A stretch of 64,000 nt of DNA from Pleodorina starrii. Its lineage: Eukaryota; Chlorophyta; Chlorophyceae; Chlamydomonadales; Volvocaceae. Of the stretch, positions 25,294 to 36,608 are shown piece by piece. Every line of letters begins with the position of its first letter. The stretch's first letter is position 1. Both the position numbers and the translations under genes were made by a program. The stretch is taken from NCBI GenBank assembly GCA_030267565.1, contig BRXU01000008.1, positions 3,292,001 through 3,356,000 on the forward strand, in the 5' to 3' direction. A model generated the notes under the pieces. It was not told the origin of the DNA. It saw only the letters and a list, made by a program, of their open reading frames with translations, and ran no database searches.

Positions 25294-28200
25294 TCACCGA
25301 CTGAAGCCGGGCCCGACTGGGCCCCGCCCGCCGGCATCCAGCAGACCCCCGCTACGGCCAGCCCCATTTCCGTAACGACTCACCGTGCTGATCGGCAGGC
25401 TGCCGCTGTTCTGCTGCCCAAGCTGCCCCAGCGGATCTGCGTGGCCCCCTAGCCCACCTAGGCCGCCGCCGCCCAGGCCCAAGCCGCCTCCGCCTCCGCC
25501 GGGCATGCTGAGGTTGAGCGTGGGCGCGCCGCCCTGCGGACCCCCGCCAGCCTTTCCGAACAGCCCTGCGCCGCCACCCATGCCCGGACCCCCCAGACCA
25601 TTGCCCCCCAGGCCGCCGCCGCCCACCAAGCCGCCGCCGTTGCCCAAGCTCCCCGCCCCGGCGAGCCCTCCCACGACCCCCAACGACCCTGCACTGCCCA
25701 TGCCGCCACCGGGGCCGCCGCCCACGGGCATGCCCTTGGCGCCGGGGCCGCCCATCCCCGCCCCTGCCATGAGATCGGGTGACAGATTGGCACCGGGGTT
25801 GGGCCCCACGCCCGAGGGCCCCACGCCGCTGTCCATCATGCCGCCGCCTTGCGTCAGGCCGTTGAGGTTGGAGGACAGGCCGTGCTGCTGGTTATAGACG
25901 GAAAGGCCCCCGCCGCCGGTCGCCACCCCCTTGGCGGCGGCCATGTCGCCAGCTCCGCCCGGCCCCAGCATCTGCCCCGCGGCCTGGCGCGCCATGGCGG
26001 CGGCCTGCAGGCTCTGCAGCTCCTGCTTCACAGCCGCTGCGCTCATACCTCCGCCGGCATCGCCGCCGCGCATCAGCCCGCCCTCCACACCGCCCCCGGC
26101 GCCGTTGCCGCCGCCACCCATCATCGATTGCAGCTCCGCCATGGCACCAAATGGGTTCAGACGCTGCGCTCCCGCCGGGTTGCCGCCGTGACCCATGCCG
26201 CCGCCCATTCCCCCGCCCATCCCCTGTGCCAAGCCGCCGCCGGTGCCCAGGCCGCCGCTCATCGTCCCGCCCAGGCCGCCGCCGCCCATGCCCCCGCCCG
26301 CCATGTCCTGCTGACCGCTCTGCTGGTGCTGCAGCAGCGAGAGTTTGTCCGCGCCGCCGCCCCCCGAGTTGCCGCCTGCGAACTGCTGGTGCAGCAGCAT
26401 GGCCTCCTGCGCCGACAGCATACCGTTGCCGCCGCCACCGCCGCTGGGCCCGGCGCCGGCGGCGGGCCCGCCGCCGCCGCCACCGCCGCCGCCCATGTTC
26501 ATCATCATGTCCAGCGGGTCCGAGCCGCCCATCCTGCGGCCCGAAAGGATAGCCAGTGGCCCGGGGCAACCTCAGCGGACGATAATCGTACCATCGGACA
26601 CGTCACCAACGGGCAGCGCATCGATCCTGCTTATAAGATATCCACAGCTAGGGAGCTCCCGGTTTATTTGAGACACCCGTACCGTACAACAAGTTGCTCC
26701 GCGCGCGTCACAGCGGAAGGTCTGGCGGCTCTCGCCTAACCCCGCCTCGATGCATGGTCACACCGTGACTGTTCTCCGAGCTTGCCGAAAACAAATCCGC
26801 TACACGCCAATCCCTCTGCGCGATTCAGACCTTTGCAGAGGGTCGTTCCCAAACCAGGCTACGCTGCGTGGTCTACTGCCCAAGCCTCATTCCAGCATTG
26901 CCCATCGGCCATCTCAAGTCGCAGTCATTTGCAGCACGCGATCTTGAGAAAAGCCCAAACCTCCACAACCCGGCCGAAACCCCACCCTTCACCCGCCCGC
27001 CCGCCCGCCCGCTCACCCGGTCTGCGCCGCCCCCATGGGTCCCATGTTCCCCACGTTGCTGCCATCCTTGCCGAAGACCAGAAACAGCACGTTGGACAGC
27101 GCCAGCACGTCGCAGTGATAGGGAAAGGCCTCCACCACGAACAGCGCCGCTTGCACCGGGGACAGCACCTGGTACAACACCTTGAGGAACAGCTCCATCA
27201 CGGTTTTCTGCTCGCGCAACAGAGACTCCTGCACGGCAGGGGGACCGCGGGGCGGCGAGGATGGGGACGGGAAGGAGAGGCAGGCGCGAGGACGCGATAA
27301 CTGTCAAGCGAGCCACTATCGAAGGGGATGAACGTGAGCCAGAGGTCATCAGCGCGTGGCCTTTAGGTCACTCCTTCCTTCCGCCATCCGCAACCCACGC
27401 CTGCCTCCAGCCGTACCTTGAACATATCCACGACCCGCTGCAGCAGCAGCGCATTCCTTGCGAAGTAGAGGTACCCGTGCTGGATGAGCACCGACACATT
27501 CGACACCTCTTCCATCATCATGGGGTTGTTGGTGCACGCCGCCGCCGTCAGCTCCGCCGCCTGGCGCGCGATGGTGGCGCGCTCCTGTAGCAGCAGCTGC
27601 ATCTTGTGCACGTGCAGCTCGCGCGCATGCAGGATGGACAGGACCTGCAGGTTGGAGAGCTGCAGCTGTGCAATCACGTTGATCCAGTGGCTCTTGTCGA
27701 GCTCCCAGTCCGTGGCGGTTGTGTTGCTGTAGTCCTTGCTGATCGTGTCCAGCACGTAGGGCGTTTCAGGCTTCAGAATTTGGAGACACACCTTGCTGAT
27801 GGTGTGAACCAGAGCCTTTATGTCCGCAGTCACCTTCTCCGGAAGGTTTTTGCCTTGTGTGGGAGGGCGGGAGAGGGGAGCGAGGAGTGGACAGGGAACG
27901 GGGCGGGTTTCTTAAGAGCGTCGTGATGCTATGAGTTCGAGGCGCGCCCGCCGCGGCAAACGATCTGGGCGGGCCTGGGGCCGGGGCATACGCATGGTGA
28001 CACGGCGGCCGCACAGGCGGGACGATGGCAGCATCAACGAGGCATCTCAGAGCCGCCAACCGCTGTCCGGCCAACAACGACTACGAACCAAGGACGGTTC
28101 TACACAAAACCCGCAGAAACCCGGGCGCGCGCACCTGTGATGTCATAGTTGGTCAAGTTGGAGATAACCAGGTAATCCTTCAGCGCTTGCACCGAGGAGC

Positions 28201-29178
28201 AATACGCCTGCTTGAGCTCCTGCTCGGTGATGACGGATGCAGGACCCGCCTGGGCGCTGGGCCCCGGCAGTTGCTCTGCAAGCATGCAGAACTTATCTCA
28301 GTACTGACCTTCAGTTGCAAACAACATCATTCCGTGTCCAAAACTCACCGCCTTTCATTGCCAGCATTTGCTTTAGGCGCGCAAGCTCGTTGTCCTTCTC
28401 CTTCAGTGCCATCTCATACTGGAGCGTGCGCTCACTCACGGCTGCAAGTCTGTTTTGGAGCTCCTGCGGCCCCTGGTTGGCGCTGGGGCTTGCGGTGGCC
28501 CCGTCCGCCATGTCGCCTCGTTGCCGTTTCTGCCCGCGACCGCTGCTGCTAAAAACAGGAAAAACATCACAGCAAAGCCTGCTTCAGGCCCCTGCTTCTA
28601 AGCAGAAGATGCGAAAGTCCAGAATACGCCCTCCGAAAAGAGAGCAGTTATGATTGCGTGCAAGTTGCTGCATGCATTGCTCGCCTCGCTGGCAGCAGGG
28701 CTCCACACAAGCCATGAAACCGTGGTAACCCCATAATATATGGGGGCGTGCTTTGGCCCGTAAGCTGGTAGGTCAAAAAGGGGTATGCCATCCGCAACAA
28801 TAAACGCAAAGTACAAACCCATCTCGCATCCAAATCCCATCATGCAACTGTAGACTCTCAGCGCTGCGCGCCCAAAGGCCAGCGCCAACAAATGTTCACC
28901 CGTTCGACCGACCTGGGCCGCTGCTGTTGTCCTGACTGCTGTTCCTGTGGCCACTTGGCACCAGACGGGCGACTCCGATTGCTCGTTGTAGTTTGCGTGA
29001 CCTCAGAGTCCGCTGCAGGCTCGTCCCCAGCCTGGGGCAGCCCCAGACGGGGCTGCGCCTGCAATCCGCCACCCGGGTCCTTGCTGTTGTTGTTCTGGTC
29101 CGTTGTAGTTGTGAAGGAAAGGCCGCCTGGAGGCCTCAGCGAAGCGTGCTCACTGGCTGCGTCTGCAATGTTAAGCAT
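25294..29178 (-). CDS. bZIP-like coiled-coil regulator with Gly/Met-rich C-terminal tail
   Basis: Exons 29178-28913, 28548-28349, 28275-28135, 27853-27417, 27228-27017 and 26533-25294 join in phase to 831 residues. A Gln/Thr/Asn-rich N-terminus precedes a short basic cluster (GRGQKRQRGD, about residue 95). Next comes a leucine-rich coiled coil (about 115-150; LQNRLAAVSERTLQYEMALK). Two alpha-helical blocks follow: QLQLSNLQVLSILHARELHV to LLLQERATIARQ, and YQVLSPVQAALFVVEAFPYH to DVLALSNVLF. I recall the latter pair as typical of C-terminal regions of green-algal bZIP proteins. A canonical basic region (N-x7-R) is not seen, so DNA binding is uncertain. Residues 419-831 are almost entirely Gly/Met/Ala low complexity. 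If the first exon is wrong, translation could start at 28511. The 3' end may be spliced further, since a GTGAGT donor lies near 25383. The gene diverges from BDP1. Confidence 0.72.
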
Positions 29179-30015
29179 CTCGAGTGCAAAGGCCTTCACC
29201 CGGACGCTGCCGGCATGGAGCTAATGCACTGGCATAATACTCAGTGAATATATCAAGGTGACAGATCGACGTATATCAGCAGCTTATTCCAAACGAAAGC
29301 CTGCTTGCAGTTGCGGAGTTACAAAGCCGGCGATAGTATAGCGAGTCCTAGTACATTTTAATAGGATTATAGTGGTTGTTCTTTTGCAACGCAAGGGAAA
29401 GAGGGAAGGTCAAACGAAATCCCGGTTTGCCGCACATGATGGGACGATCATGCTCCATTTCGGCCTTCTGCGGTGTTTTCGGCATCGTCTTAAACGGGCA
29501 CCCATAGGCACACTATGGTGTTGTAGCAGCTTTGCTTTGGGCATGCGCCGTCAGCTCAACAAAGTATGTGTTTAGATTTTTAACCTACAAGCCGGAAGAT
29601 GTGTCGTCGTTGACTTACAATCTACAGGCAAATCGTACACGCTTAATATAGCCTAGGCGTAGTAAGCAATTTCGTGTAGCCTTGCTGCTGGGACCTGCGT
29701 GACGACGTGGGCAGCGCAAGTACGCTGTCCAAGGGCAGAACGTATATGCTAGTTTAAGCAACGGAAAACACGCATACAGCACTCGGTGGCTACGCGTGGA
29801 CCTCTGGCTTACAGCCTACCAGCAGTGGCATCCACAAGCAGCATAGGGACAGTCCCAGCGCTCTCGCTGTCTCTGAACAATTGCCATTCTTTGCAGCGCT
29901 CTTGAAACGTGTCGGCCGTTTGCGACAGGGTGGCCTGTAGGCCGCCCGACGCAGAAGCGATTTCCGCCGAGCCTCCATACTGGGACTTGGAGGCCGGGTC
30001 GGGGCCTGAGGCAGC
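29179..30015. promoter_or_regulatory. Divergent promoter region between the bZIP-like gene and BDP1
   Basis: These 837 bp of lower-GC DNA separate two start codons facing away from each other. No open frame here is supported. Promoters of both genes are expected here. No TATA-like or operator sequence could be assigned with confidence. Confidence 0.45.
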
Positions 30016-33000
30016 ATGGATCTCGACTTAGACGAACTTGACAAGCAAAAGGCCCAGAAGGCGCGCGCTTTTAAGCCAGCCGTGAAGCCCGTTCCGCGCG
30101 CGCGACCCGCCGCGCCGCCGCAGCAGCCTGCGGGCAACGCGGTCTCCGGTAGCACGGGACCCACCGCTGCCGCCCGGGCTACAGGCGCGGGACCCTCGGT
30201 ACCCAAGCCCTCCTCCGCGCAGCCCGCAGTTGGGAGCGAACCATCCAAGCCATCCGCTCCGGTTCCACCGCCGGCGCCGTCCGGCCATCCTCCCACAGCG
30301 GTTGCACAGCCGCCTGCGCAACCCCGGCCGCCGGCCCGTGGAGCAGCCCCAAGCGCTTGGGATGTGGGTCATGCAGACACGGCCACAAAGACTGAGGTAA
30401 CGGCGCCGGCAGCGACCGACCCCAGAGTTCGCATCGACAGTGTGGGGCCAGGGATCTCCAGCCAGGGACGCCGGCCAGAATCATCCTCCGACAGCCAGCT
30501 GCAATCCCACCCCCAGCCAGTGGCCGGGCCCCAGCCAGCGGCCCGGTCTCAGCCGGCGGCGATGCCAGCAGCCAGCCCGGCGGTGAGCGAGGCGCCTTCC
30601 TCCCCACCGAGGGACCCGCGGCTGGCTTTCCGCGCGTTTGCGGCCGCCGCTCCCTCACCCGTGGCGGCCGCGCTGCCGCCAGCGGCCCAACCACCCACCC
30701 CGCCACCACCACCACCACCAGCAGCAACAGCAACAGCCGCTCCTGCGCTCGCGGCCGCGGCCGCTGGGCCCTCTGGGCCTCCAGCGCCCGCGGCCGGGTC
30801 GGTATCCTTCGGGACCGGACCTCTGGACGACCTCCTGGCGCTGCCCCAGCAGCCGCGGCAGAGCAAGTTTGCGCCATCCGCTGCAGGAGGCCGGCGGCCC
30901 CGACAGGCCGGCGGCGCCACACCAGCCGCCGCCGCCGCGGCCTCGCCGGCGGCGGCTTCGGCCGCGGCGCCTGCAACGCAACCAGAGTCACGGAATGTGC
31001 CGGCGACGCAGCTAAAGGAAAGGGAGGCGCCGGCGGCGCCCCACGTGGGGGGCTCAGGCAAAGAGGACGCGGGAACCGGTGGGTCGTCGTCGGCGGCGGC
31101 TGCACCTGAAGCCGCCGCCGCTTGTACCCAGCCCTCCACCCAGCCCATTTTCGAGCCCTCAACCCAGCCCCGCAGTCCCGCTTCCCAGCGCGACCCGCCC
31201 GCCGCGCCACTGCCGTCCGCCGCGACGCCAGACGCGAGCGGCCGCGCAGCAGCTTCGGCGGCCCCGGCGGAACGGCCGCAGCCAGAAGCAGCAGCGCCGA
31301 CGGCGGCGGCTCCCCTTGCGGCGGCACCAGGCGCCGGTGGTGCTGCCGCGACTGCAACTGCGGCCACGGCGGCGGCCGAGTCTGAAACCAATGAGGCGCT
31401 GGAGATGCTGCTGGGAATCCCCGCGGGGCTGCAGGCCGCACAGCCGCGCGCGAGGCGCGCGGCACCCGTGGTGGCCTCGCAGCGGCGGGGGGCCGGGGCC
31501 GGGGCCCGCGGCGCTGGTCAGCAGCTGGAGAGGCGGCCCGTTGCTGCTGCACCCGAGCCGGCAGCAGCCGAGGCCGCAGCTGCACCCAAGCTGGAAGCAG
31601 CCCCGCCGGCTGCCGAGGCAGCGACGCGGCAGCCATTGGCGGAAGGGGAGGCAGCCGCCGGCCCGTCGGCTAGCCGGGGGGTGGAACGGAAGGCGGCGCA
31701 GCAGGAGCCGGCAGGAACTCCCGGGCCGGCGGGGGATGCCGCTCCCTCGGCGACGACGGCAGCAGCACCGCAGCAAGTAGCGGCTGAAAAGCCAGCAGCA
31801 GCAGCAGCAGCAGCAGCTGGCTCGTCCCCCGCCCCCGCCGTCGCCGCCGCTGCTGCTCCGGCTACAGCAGCTGCGGCACAGCCTCTGCCTTCCGGCTTTC
31901 TGCCAGATGGCGTCGGAGCCGCCGACCTGGATTCGCTGCCTAAGCAGCAGCGCAGGGCGGCACCCACGGCGGCGCCGCGGAAACGTGGCCCCGCTGCCGT
32001 TGCCGCCGCCTCGTCCGCGCCGGCGGCAGGTGCGCCGCAGCCGGCGGCGGCGGCGGCGAAAGCCGCTGCAGTCAAAGCCCCTCCAGCTTCGCCACCACGT
32101 CCTGCCGCTGCCGAAGCCGGGGCAGCGGCAGCAACCGAGCGACAAGAGCCGCAGCCAAAGGCCGAACCCGAGTGTGCCGCGGCGCCGAGCTCCGGAGCCG
32201 CCGCAGCCGCTGCAAACACGAGCTCCGCAGCCGAGCACGACGCCACGCGATCTGGGTGCGCACCGCGGGACCCCCGGCCGGCAGCACGGAAGTCGCGAGC
32301 CACAGAACCTGCCACCGCCACAGGCGCCACACCCGCAAAAGTCGAATCCCCGCCGCGCGAGGCTGCTGGTGATGATGATAAGAAGGGTGCGGCCGCGGGC
32401 GGGTGCTCGGCTGCCGGGACAGGGACAAAAACGGAGGTGCCCGGTGGCGCTGGTACTGCGAGCCAGGCAGCCGCGGCGGCGCCAGCGGCAGCGAAAAGTC
32501 AGCGGAATGCGAGTAGGAAGCGCGTGGCGGCGGTGGCGGCGGATGCGAGCCAGGCAGCTCCAGGGGCGGTCGCAGACGCGGGCGAGGATGCTGAAGCGAA
32601 AGCGCAGCCCGCCAAGCGGCGGCGAGGCGCGGCCAAGGCGGCGGCGGCGGCAGATGCCGCGAGGCCGGCGGCGGCGGCGAGGCGCCGCGCCGCCGCCGCG
32701 GCGGGACGCCGCCGCCGCCAGGCGGCCGCCGCCGACGGCGGCAGCGACGAGGTCAGTGAGGCCGACGACTCGGGCTCCGAGCCATCATCATCATCATCGG
32801 AGGAGGAGGCGGAGGCAGGCCCGCCCGCCAAGCGCGCCAAGGCGGCGGCGGGGACAGCGCAGAGACCCCGGACCGTGGCGGCGGCGCGGCGCGGCGCCGC
32901 CGCCGCCGCTGCCGCTGCCGAGGCCGCCGCTGCCGAGGCCGCCGCCAAGGCGGCGTCGAGCTCGCGTCACGTATTGCAGTTGGTCCAATCCTCGGCGACG

Positions 33001-36000
33001 CAGGAGTCTAAGAAGGGCGCCATGGGCTGGCTGCGCCTGCTGTCCACGCTGCGTGCGGACATTGAGCTGCGGGTGGGTCGGTGGGTGCTGGGTGGGTGGG
33101 TGTGTTGCGGTGACGGTCGTCCGCCAGCAGCGTCGGTGTGCAGAAGGCACTGCAGTTTAGGAACCCCCCGCATCGGTGGGTCGGTGGGTGCTGGGTGGGT
33201 GTGAAAGGAACCCCCGCAGCCCCAGGTATCGCCTGCCGGATGCCGGATGACGGGCGAGGAGGCCGGTAGAACTTGGCTAGCGTGGGCCGCTGTTCGGGCC
33301 TTGTTTTTAGGTTTGGCGGCGGCCTGAAGGAGGCGGTCGCCATCGTCTTTTCACTCGCCCCGCCAATCCGTTCGTTTTCCATCAAAGGAGGGGCGGGCCC
33401 AGGGAGCAGGTGGGCGGCCCTTGGGGCCCTTGAAACCCCAAGGGCCGCCCACCTGCTCCCTGAGCCCTTGGGTTTTCGTCCTTTGCATCATGGGGGAAAC
33501 CGCAGCGCTGGTGGAGCGGAGGCGACGTCGGCGGACGGACCGATCGCTTGGGGTCCAGGGACAGGCAGCTCGGTGAAAGGCTTGCAGGCTGTCCCCGTGT
33601 TTGACAGGGTGTTCTTGGGGATCCCAGCACGGAGCAAGAACACGCCGTCGGAGTCCCGGCCATGCCAATCCAGTATCTCAGGCTAGCTTTCCAACCACTC
33701 AGCTGCCCCTTCCCCTCCGTCCCTTCTCTGCCCTTGTATGTTGCTGGTGCTGGGCTGGGCTGGGCGCGACACAGAGCCGTCAAGCGGAAGGCAGGGAAGC
33801 GGCGGACGGCGAACAGAGTGGTGCGGGCGGCGGTGAGGAGGGTCTGGGAATGGCGCTCATCCTCCATCCCGACCACGAGACCCTGGCGCAGGGCGGGAGC
33901 CGCCGCCGCCGCCGTCGCACTCGAGCAGCCAGCGGTGGTGAGGCGGCCGACGGAGCAGTGGCCGCGGGCGCCATCCAGAAGCGGCGCCGTCGGCCCGCCA
34001 AGGCCGCCGCCGCCGCCGCGGGCGCCGCCGGCGCCATGACCGTGCCGCCGCCGCGCAGCCAGGGCGGTAAGGCAGCGGCTAAGCTGAAGGCCGCGGCGGT
34101 GGCGGCGCGCGAAGCGCAGATTCGGCGGGAGCTGGAGGCGCAGGCGCTCAAGGAGGCTAATCTGGCGGTTGTGGTGAGCGGCCTGGTGGGGTTGCGGCGG
34201 GCATGCGGCATCGGGGGCTGCCTGCTATCCGCACAAACGCACTGCCGTTGCCGCCGACACAGCCCATAGGCGCCTGAGCCACCGCCTGAGCCGCGGCCAC
34301 CTGCGCCACCACCAGCGCCTTCTGAGCTGCGGGGCGCCTCCTGTCGCACCCTGTCTTGCGCACCAACGTGCTCGTTAGGGCCGGCTGGCACTTGCCTGAT
34401 GCCTACCCGATGTTTTTAAGGCCCGTTTGGGGCTATCGGCGCTGCCTGCTGGCATGGCACTCACCCGCCTCCAGTCTGGCACGGCTCCACTCCAGTCTGG
34501 CACTCACCCGCTTCAAGTCTGGCACGACCTGGTGCCCAGCCGCGCTTCACTCCTGGGTCTGTTGGCCAGCGTCAAGCAGCGCCGCCACGGCCACGGTACT
34601 TCGCTGCGACGATCCGTCTTCATGATCACCTGCGCTCCTGCGGGCCCCTGGCGGGCTCGCATCCGCACTCACCTGCAGCTGCGCCTCCCTGCATTCTGAT
34701 TGCGTCTGCGTGTCGTCGCGACTCGAGTCCCCTTGCCGCCTGCCCTCCGGCCTGCCCTCCTGCCTGCCCGCCAACCCGTCCCCGCACAGCGGCTTCCGGT
34801 GGTGGATCCCAACGAGCCGATCGACCCGGAGACCTGGTCGCTGCGGAAGATCATCGCCAGGACGCAGGTGAGGGCAGTGGCCGACCCGTGGGTCGGTTAG
34901 GCGCGCAAGCTGCCGCCGGCGTTGCTGAGGAGGCTGCGAACCGTGCGCGTGCTGCGGGGTAGCTTCTCTATCCTTCCTTAACGGGATTGTTAAGGGCAGA
35001 GTTCGGGCCTGACCCTCTTGACGGCTGTCTTCTTGATGTGGCTGGCTGGGCCCTGACATGCCGTCACGCCATATGCTTTTATGCATGCAGGCATGGGAGA
35101 AGGCCAAGCTTGCAAAGGAGCGAGCGGAGGCCAGGGCTGCCGCGGCGGCGGCAGCCGCCGCGGAGGCGGAGGCGGACGCTGCGGGCGAGGGTACCGGCGG
35201 CGGCGCCGCCGCCGCCGCGCCAGGAACCGCCGCTGCCGCCGCCGCCGGCCGCGGCGGAGCCGCCGGTCGCGGCGCCGGAGGCGGCGGCCGCGCCGCCGCC
35301 GCCGCCGCCGCCGCCGCTGCTGCTCCGCAGGTTCGCATCGTGGACGGTCAGTTGGTGGTTGACACGAGCACTCTGACGGTGATGGCGCAGCAGCAAGACG
35401 ACGTGGAGCAGTACGCGCGGGTGGAGGAGGACACGCGCTACGTCAACACCTTCACCTACATGAAGCGCCTGGGCCCGGCGCGCTGGAGCGACGCCGACAC
35501 GGCGCTCTTTTACCGCGCGCTGGCCGCCTTTGGCACCGACTTTTCGCTCATCTGCATGTTGTTTCCGGAGATGGAGAGGGCGCACGTGAAGCGCAAATTC
35601 ACCAAGGAGCTCCGAGAGAACCCCGCCAAGGTACCGGTAACGGGGGGAGGAGGAAAATACCGTACCGGTGATGGAGCGAAACGGCACATCAGCACGGGGG
35701 AAGACGCGGCGCCGGGGCGTGTGTCGCCCTGTGCCGCGCACGGCACAGCGCTGCACCCCTGCACCGGCGTCCTGCACCCCCACAGCGCCTTCCCTGGACT
35801 CAACGTCGTTGTTGCCTTTAACGGCGGTGCCGGATGCACCACCACGGGCCATTGTCCACGTGGGTGTGAGCCGTGGACCAACCACGAAGTCCTGAAGCGC
35901 CACGCCACGCCGCGGCTCCTTCACCGCAGGCGCTCCCCGATCTCTTCTTCTTAGCGTTCCATCGCTAAGAAGTCTTTTTAGCATCCCATCTTTATGCCAC

Positions 36001-36608
36001 CTACGTCCCCCATCGCTGCGGTATCCTCGTTAGTCCTCTCATGTTCTTCGTTGTTGTCACCCAACCCGTCTTGGGCCGCTTCCGCGCCTGCTGCCCGATC
36101 GATGAAAACCTCACCCGACCGAAAACAGGTCAACGCCGCGATTTCGGGCGACGGCGCGCGCCGCGTGGCCAACAAGACGCAGCTCCTGGAGATGGTCCGC
36201 GCGCGCATCGCCGCGGTCAATGCGGAGCAGGCCGCGCAGCAGGACGCGGTCACGATGCTGCCCGCGCCGCCGGCGGCGGAGCCGGGGGCGGCGGCGGCGG
36301 CTGCGGCAGCGGCAGCGGAGGGACCGGGGCAGGAGCCCCCCGGGACAGCGGCGGGACGGGCGCGCGGCGCGGTCGCGGCGGAGGCGGGTGTGGAGGGGGC
36401 GGCGGCGGAGGTGGTGGTGGGGCAGGTGCAGGGGAGAGAGCAGGCGGCGGAGGCGGCGGAGGGCGGGCACGAGGACGGCGACGGGGCATACGGCGGCGGG
36501 GCGTACGGCGGAGGCGCGTATGGAGGGTATGATACGTACGACAGTTACGGTGGGCATGACACGGGAGGGTACGGCGGGTACGAGGATGAGTACGACGCGT
36601 ATTACTAG
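30016..36608 (+). CDS. BDP1: TFIIIB subunit B'' (BDP1 homologue), SANT-domain RNA polymerase III factor
   Basis: BDP1 joins TBP and BRF1 in TFIIIB and opens promoters for RNA polymerase III at tRNA and 5S genes. Exons 30016-33072, 33775-34173, 34790-34867, 35091-35630 and 36129-36608 are in phase and encode 1,517 residues. The diagnostic part is the extended SANT domain at about 1308-1358: ARWSDADTALFYRALAAFGT, DFSLICMLFPEMER, then VKRKFTKELRENP. A short conserved block precedes it (IDPETWSLRKIIARTQ, about 1163-1178). The first exon alone encodes 1,019 residues of Ala/Pro-rich low complexity with Lys/Arg-rich patches near 840-970. It opens with MDLDLDELDKQKAQKARAFK. The tail is Gly/Tyr-rich (repeated YGGGA, ending DEYDAYY). 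Family assignment rests on the SANT region; length is well above typical BDP1 because of the N-terminal exon. Confidence 0.86.
33395..33467. repeat. Near-perfect 32-bp inverted repeat with 9-nt loop
   Basis: The left arm (33395-33426) and right arm (33436-33467) are complementary at 31 of 32 positions and enclose a 9-nt loop. It lies in intron 1 of BDP1. The transcript would form a very stable stem of about 32 bp. It could be a small-RNA precursor or the footprint of a mobile element. Confidence 0.88.

Noticed and set aside
30179..31636. 485-codon minus-strand open frame antisense to BDP1 exon 1
   Set aside because: It mirrors an Ala/Pro-rich GC-saturated exon, where stop codons are rare in every frame. 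Its own translation is Arg/Pro-rich without domains, and the plus-strand frame splices correctly into the SANT domain.
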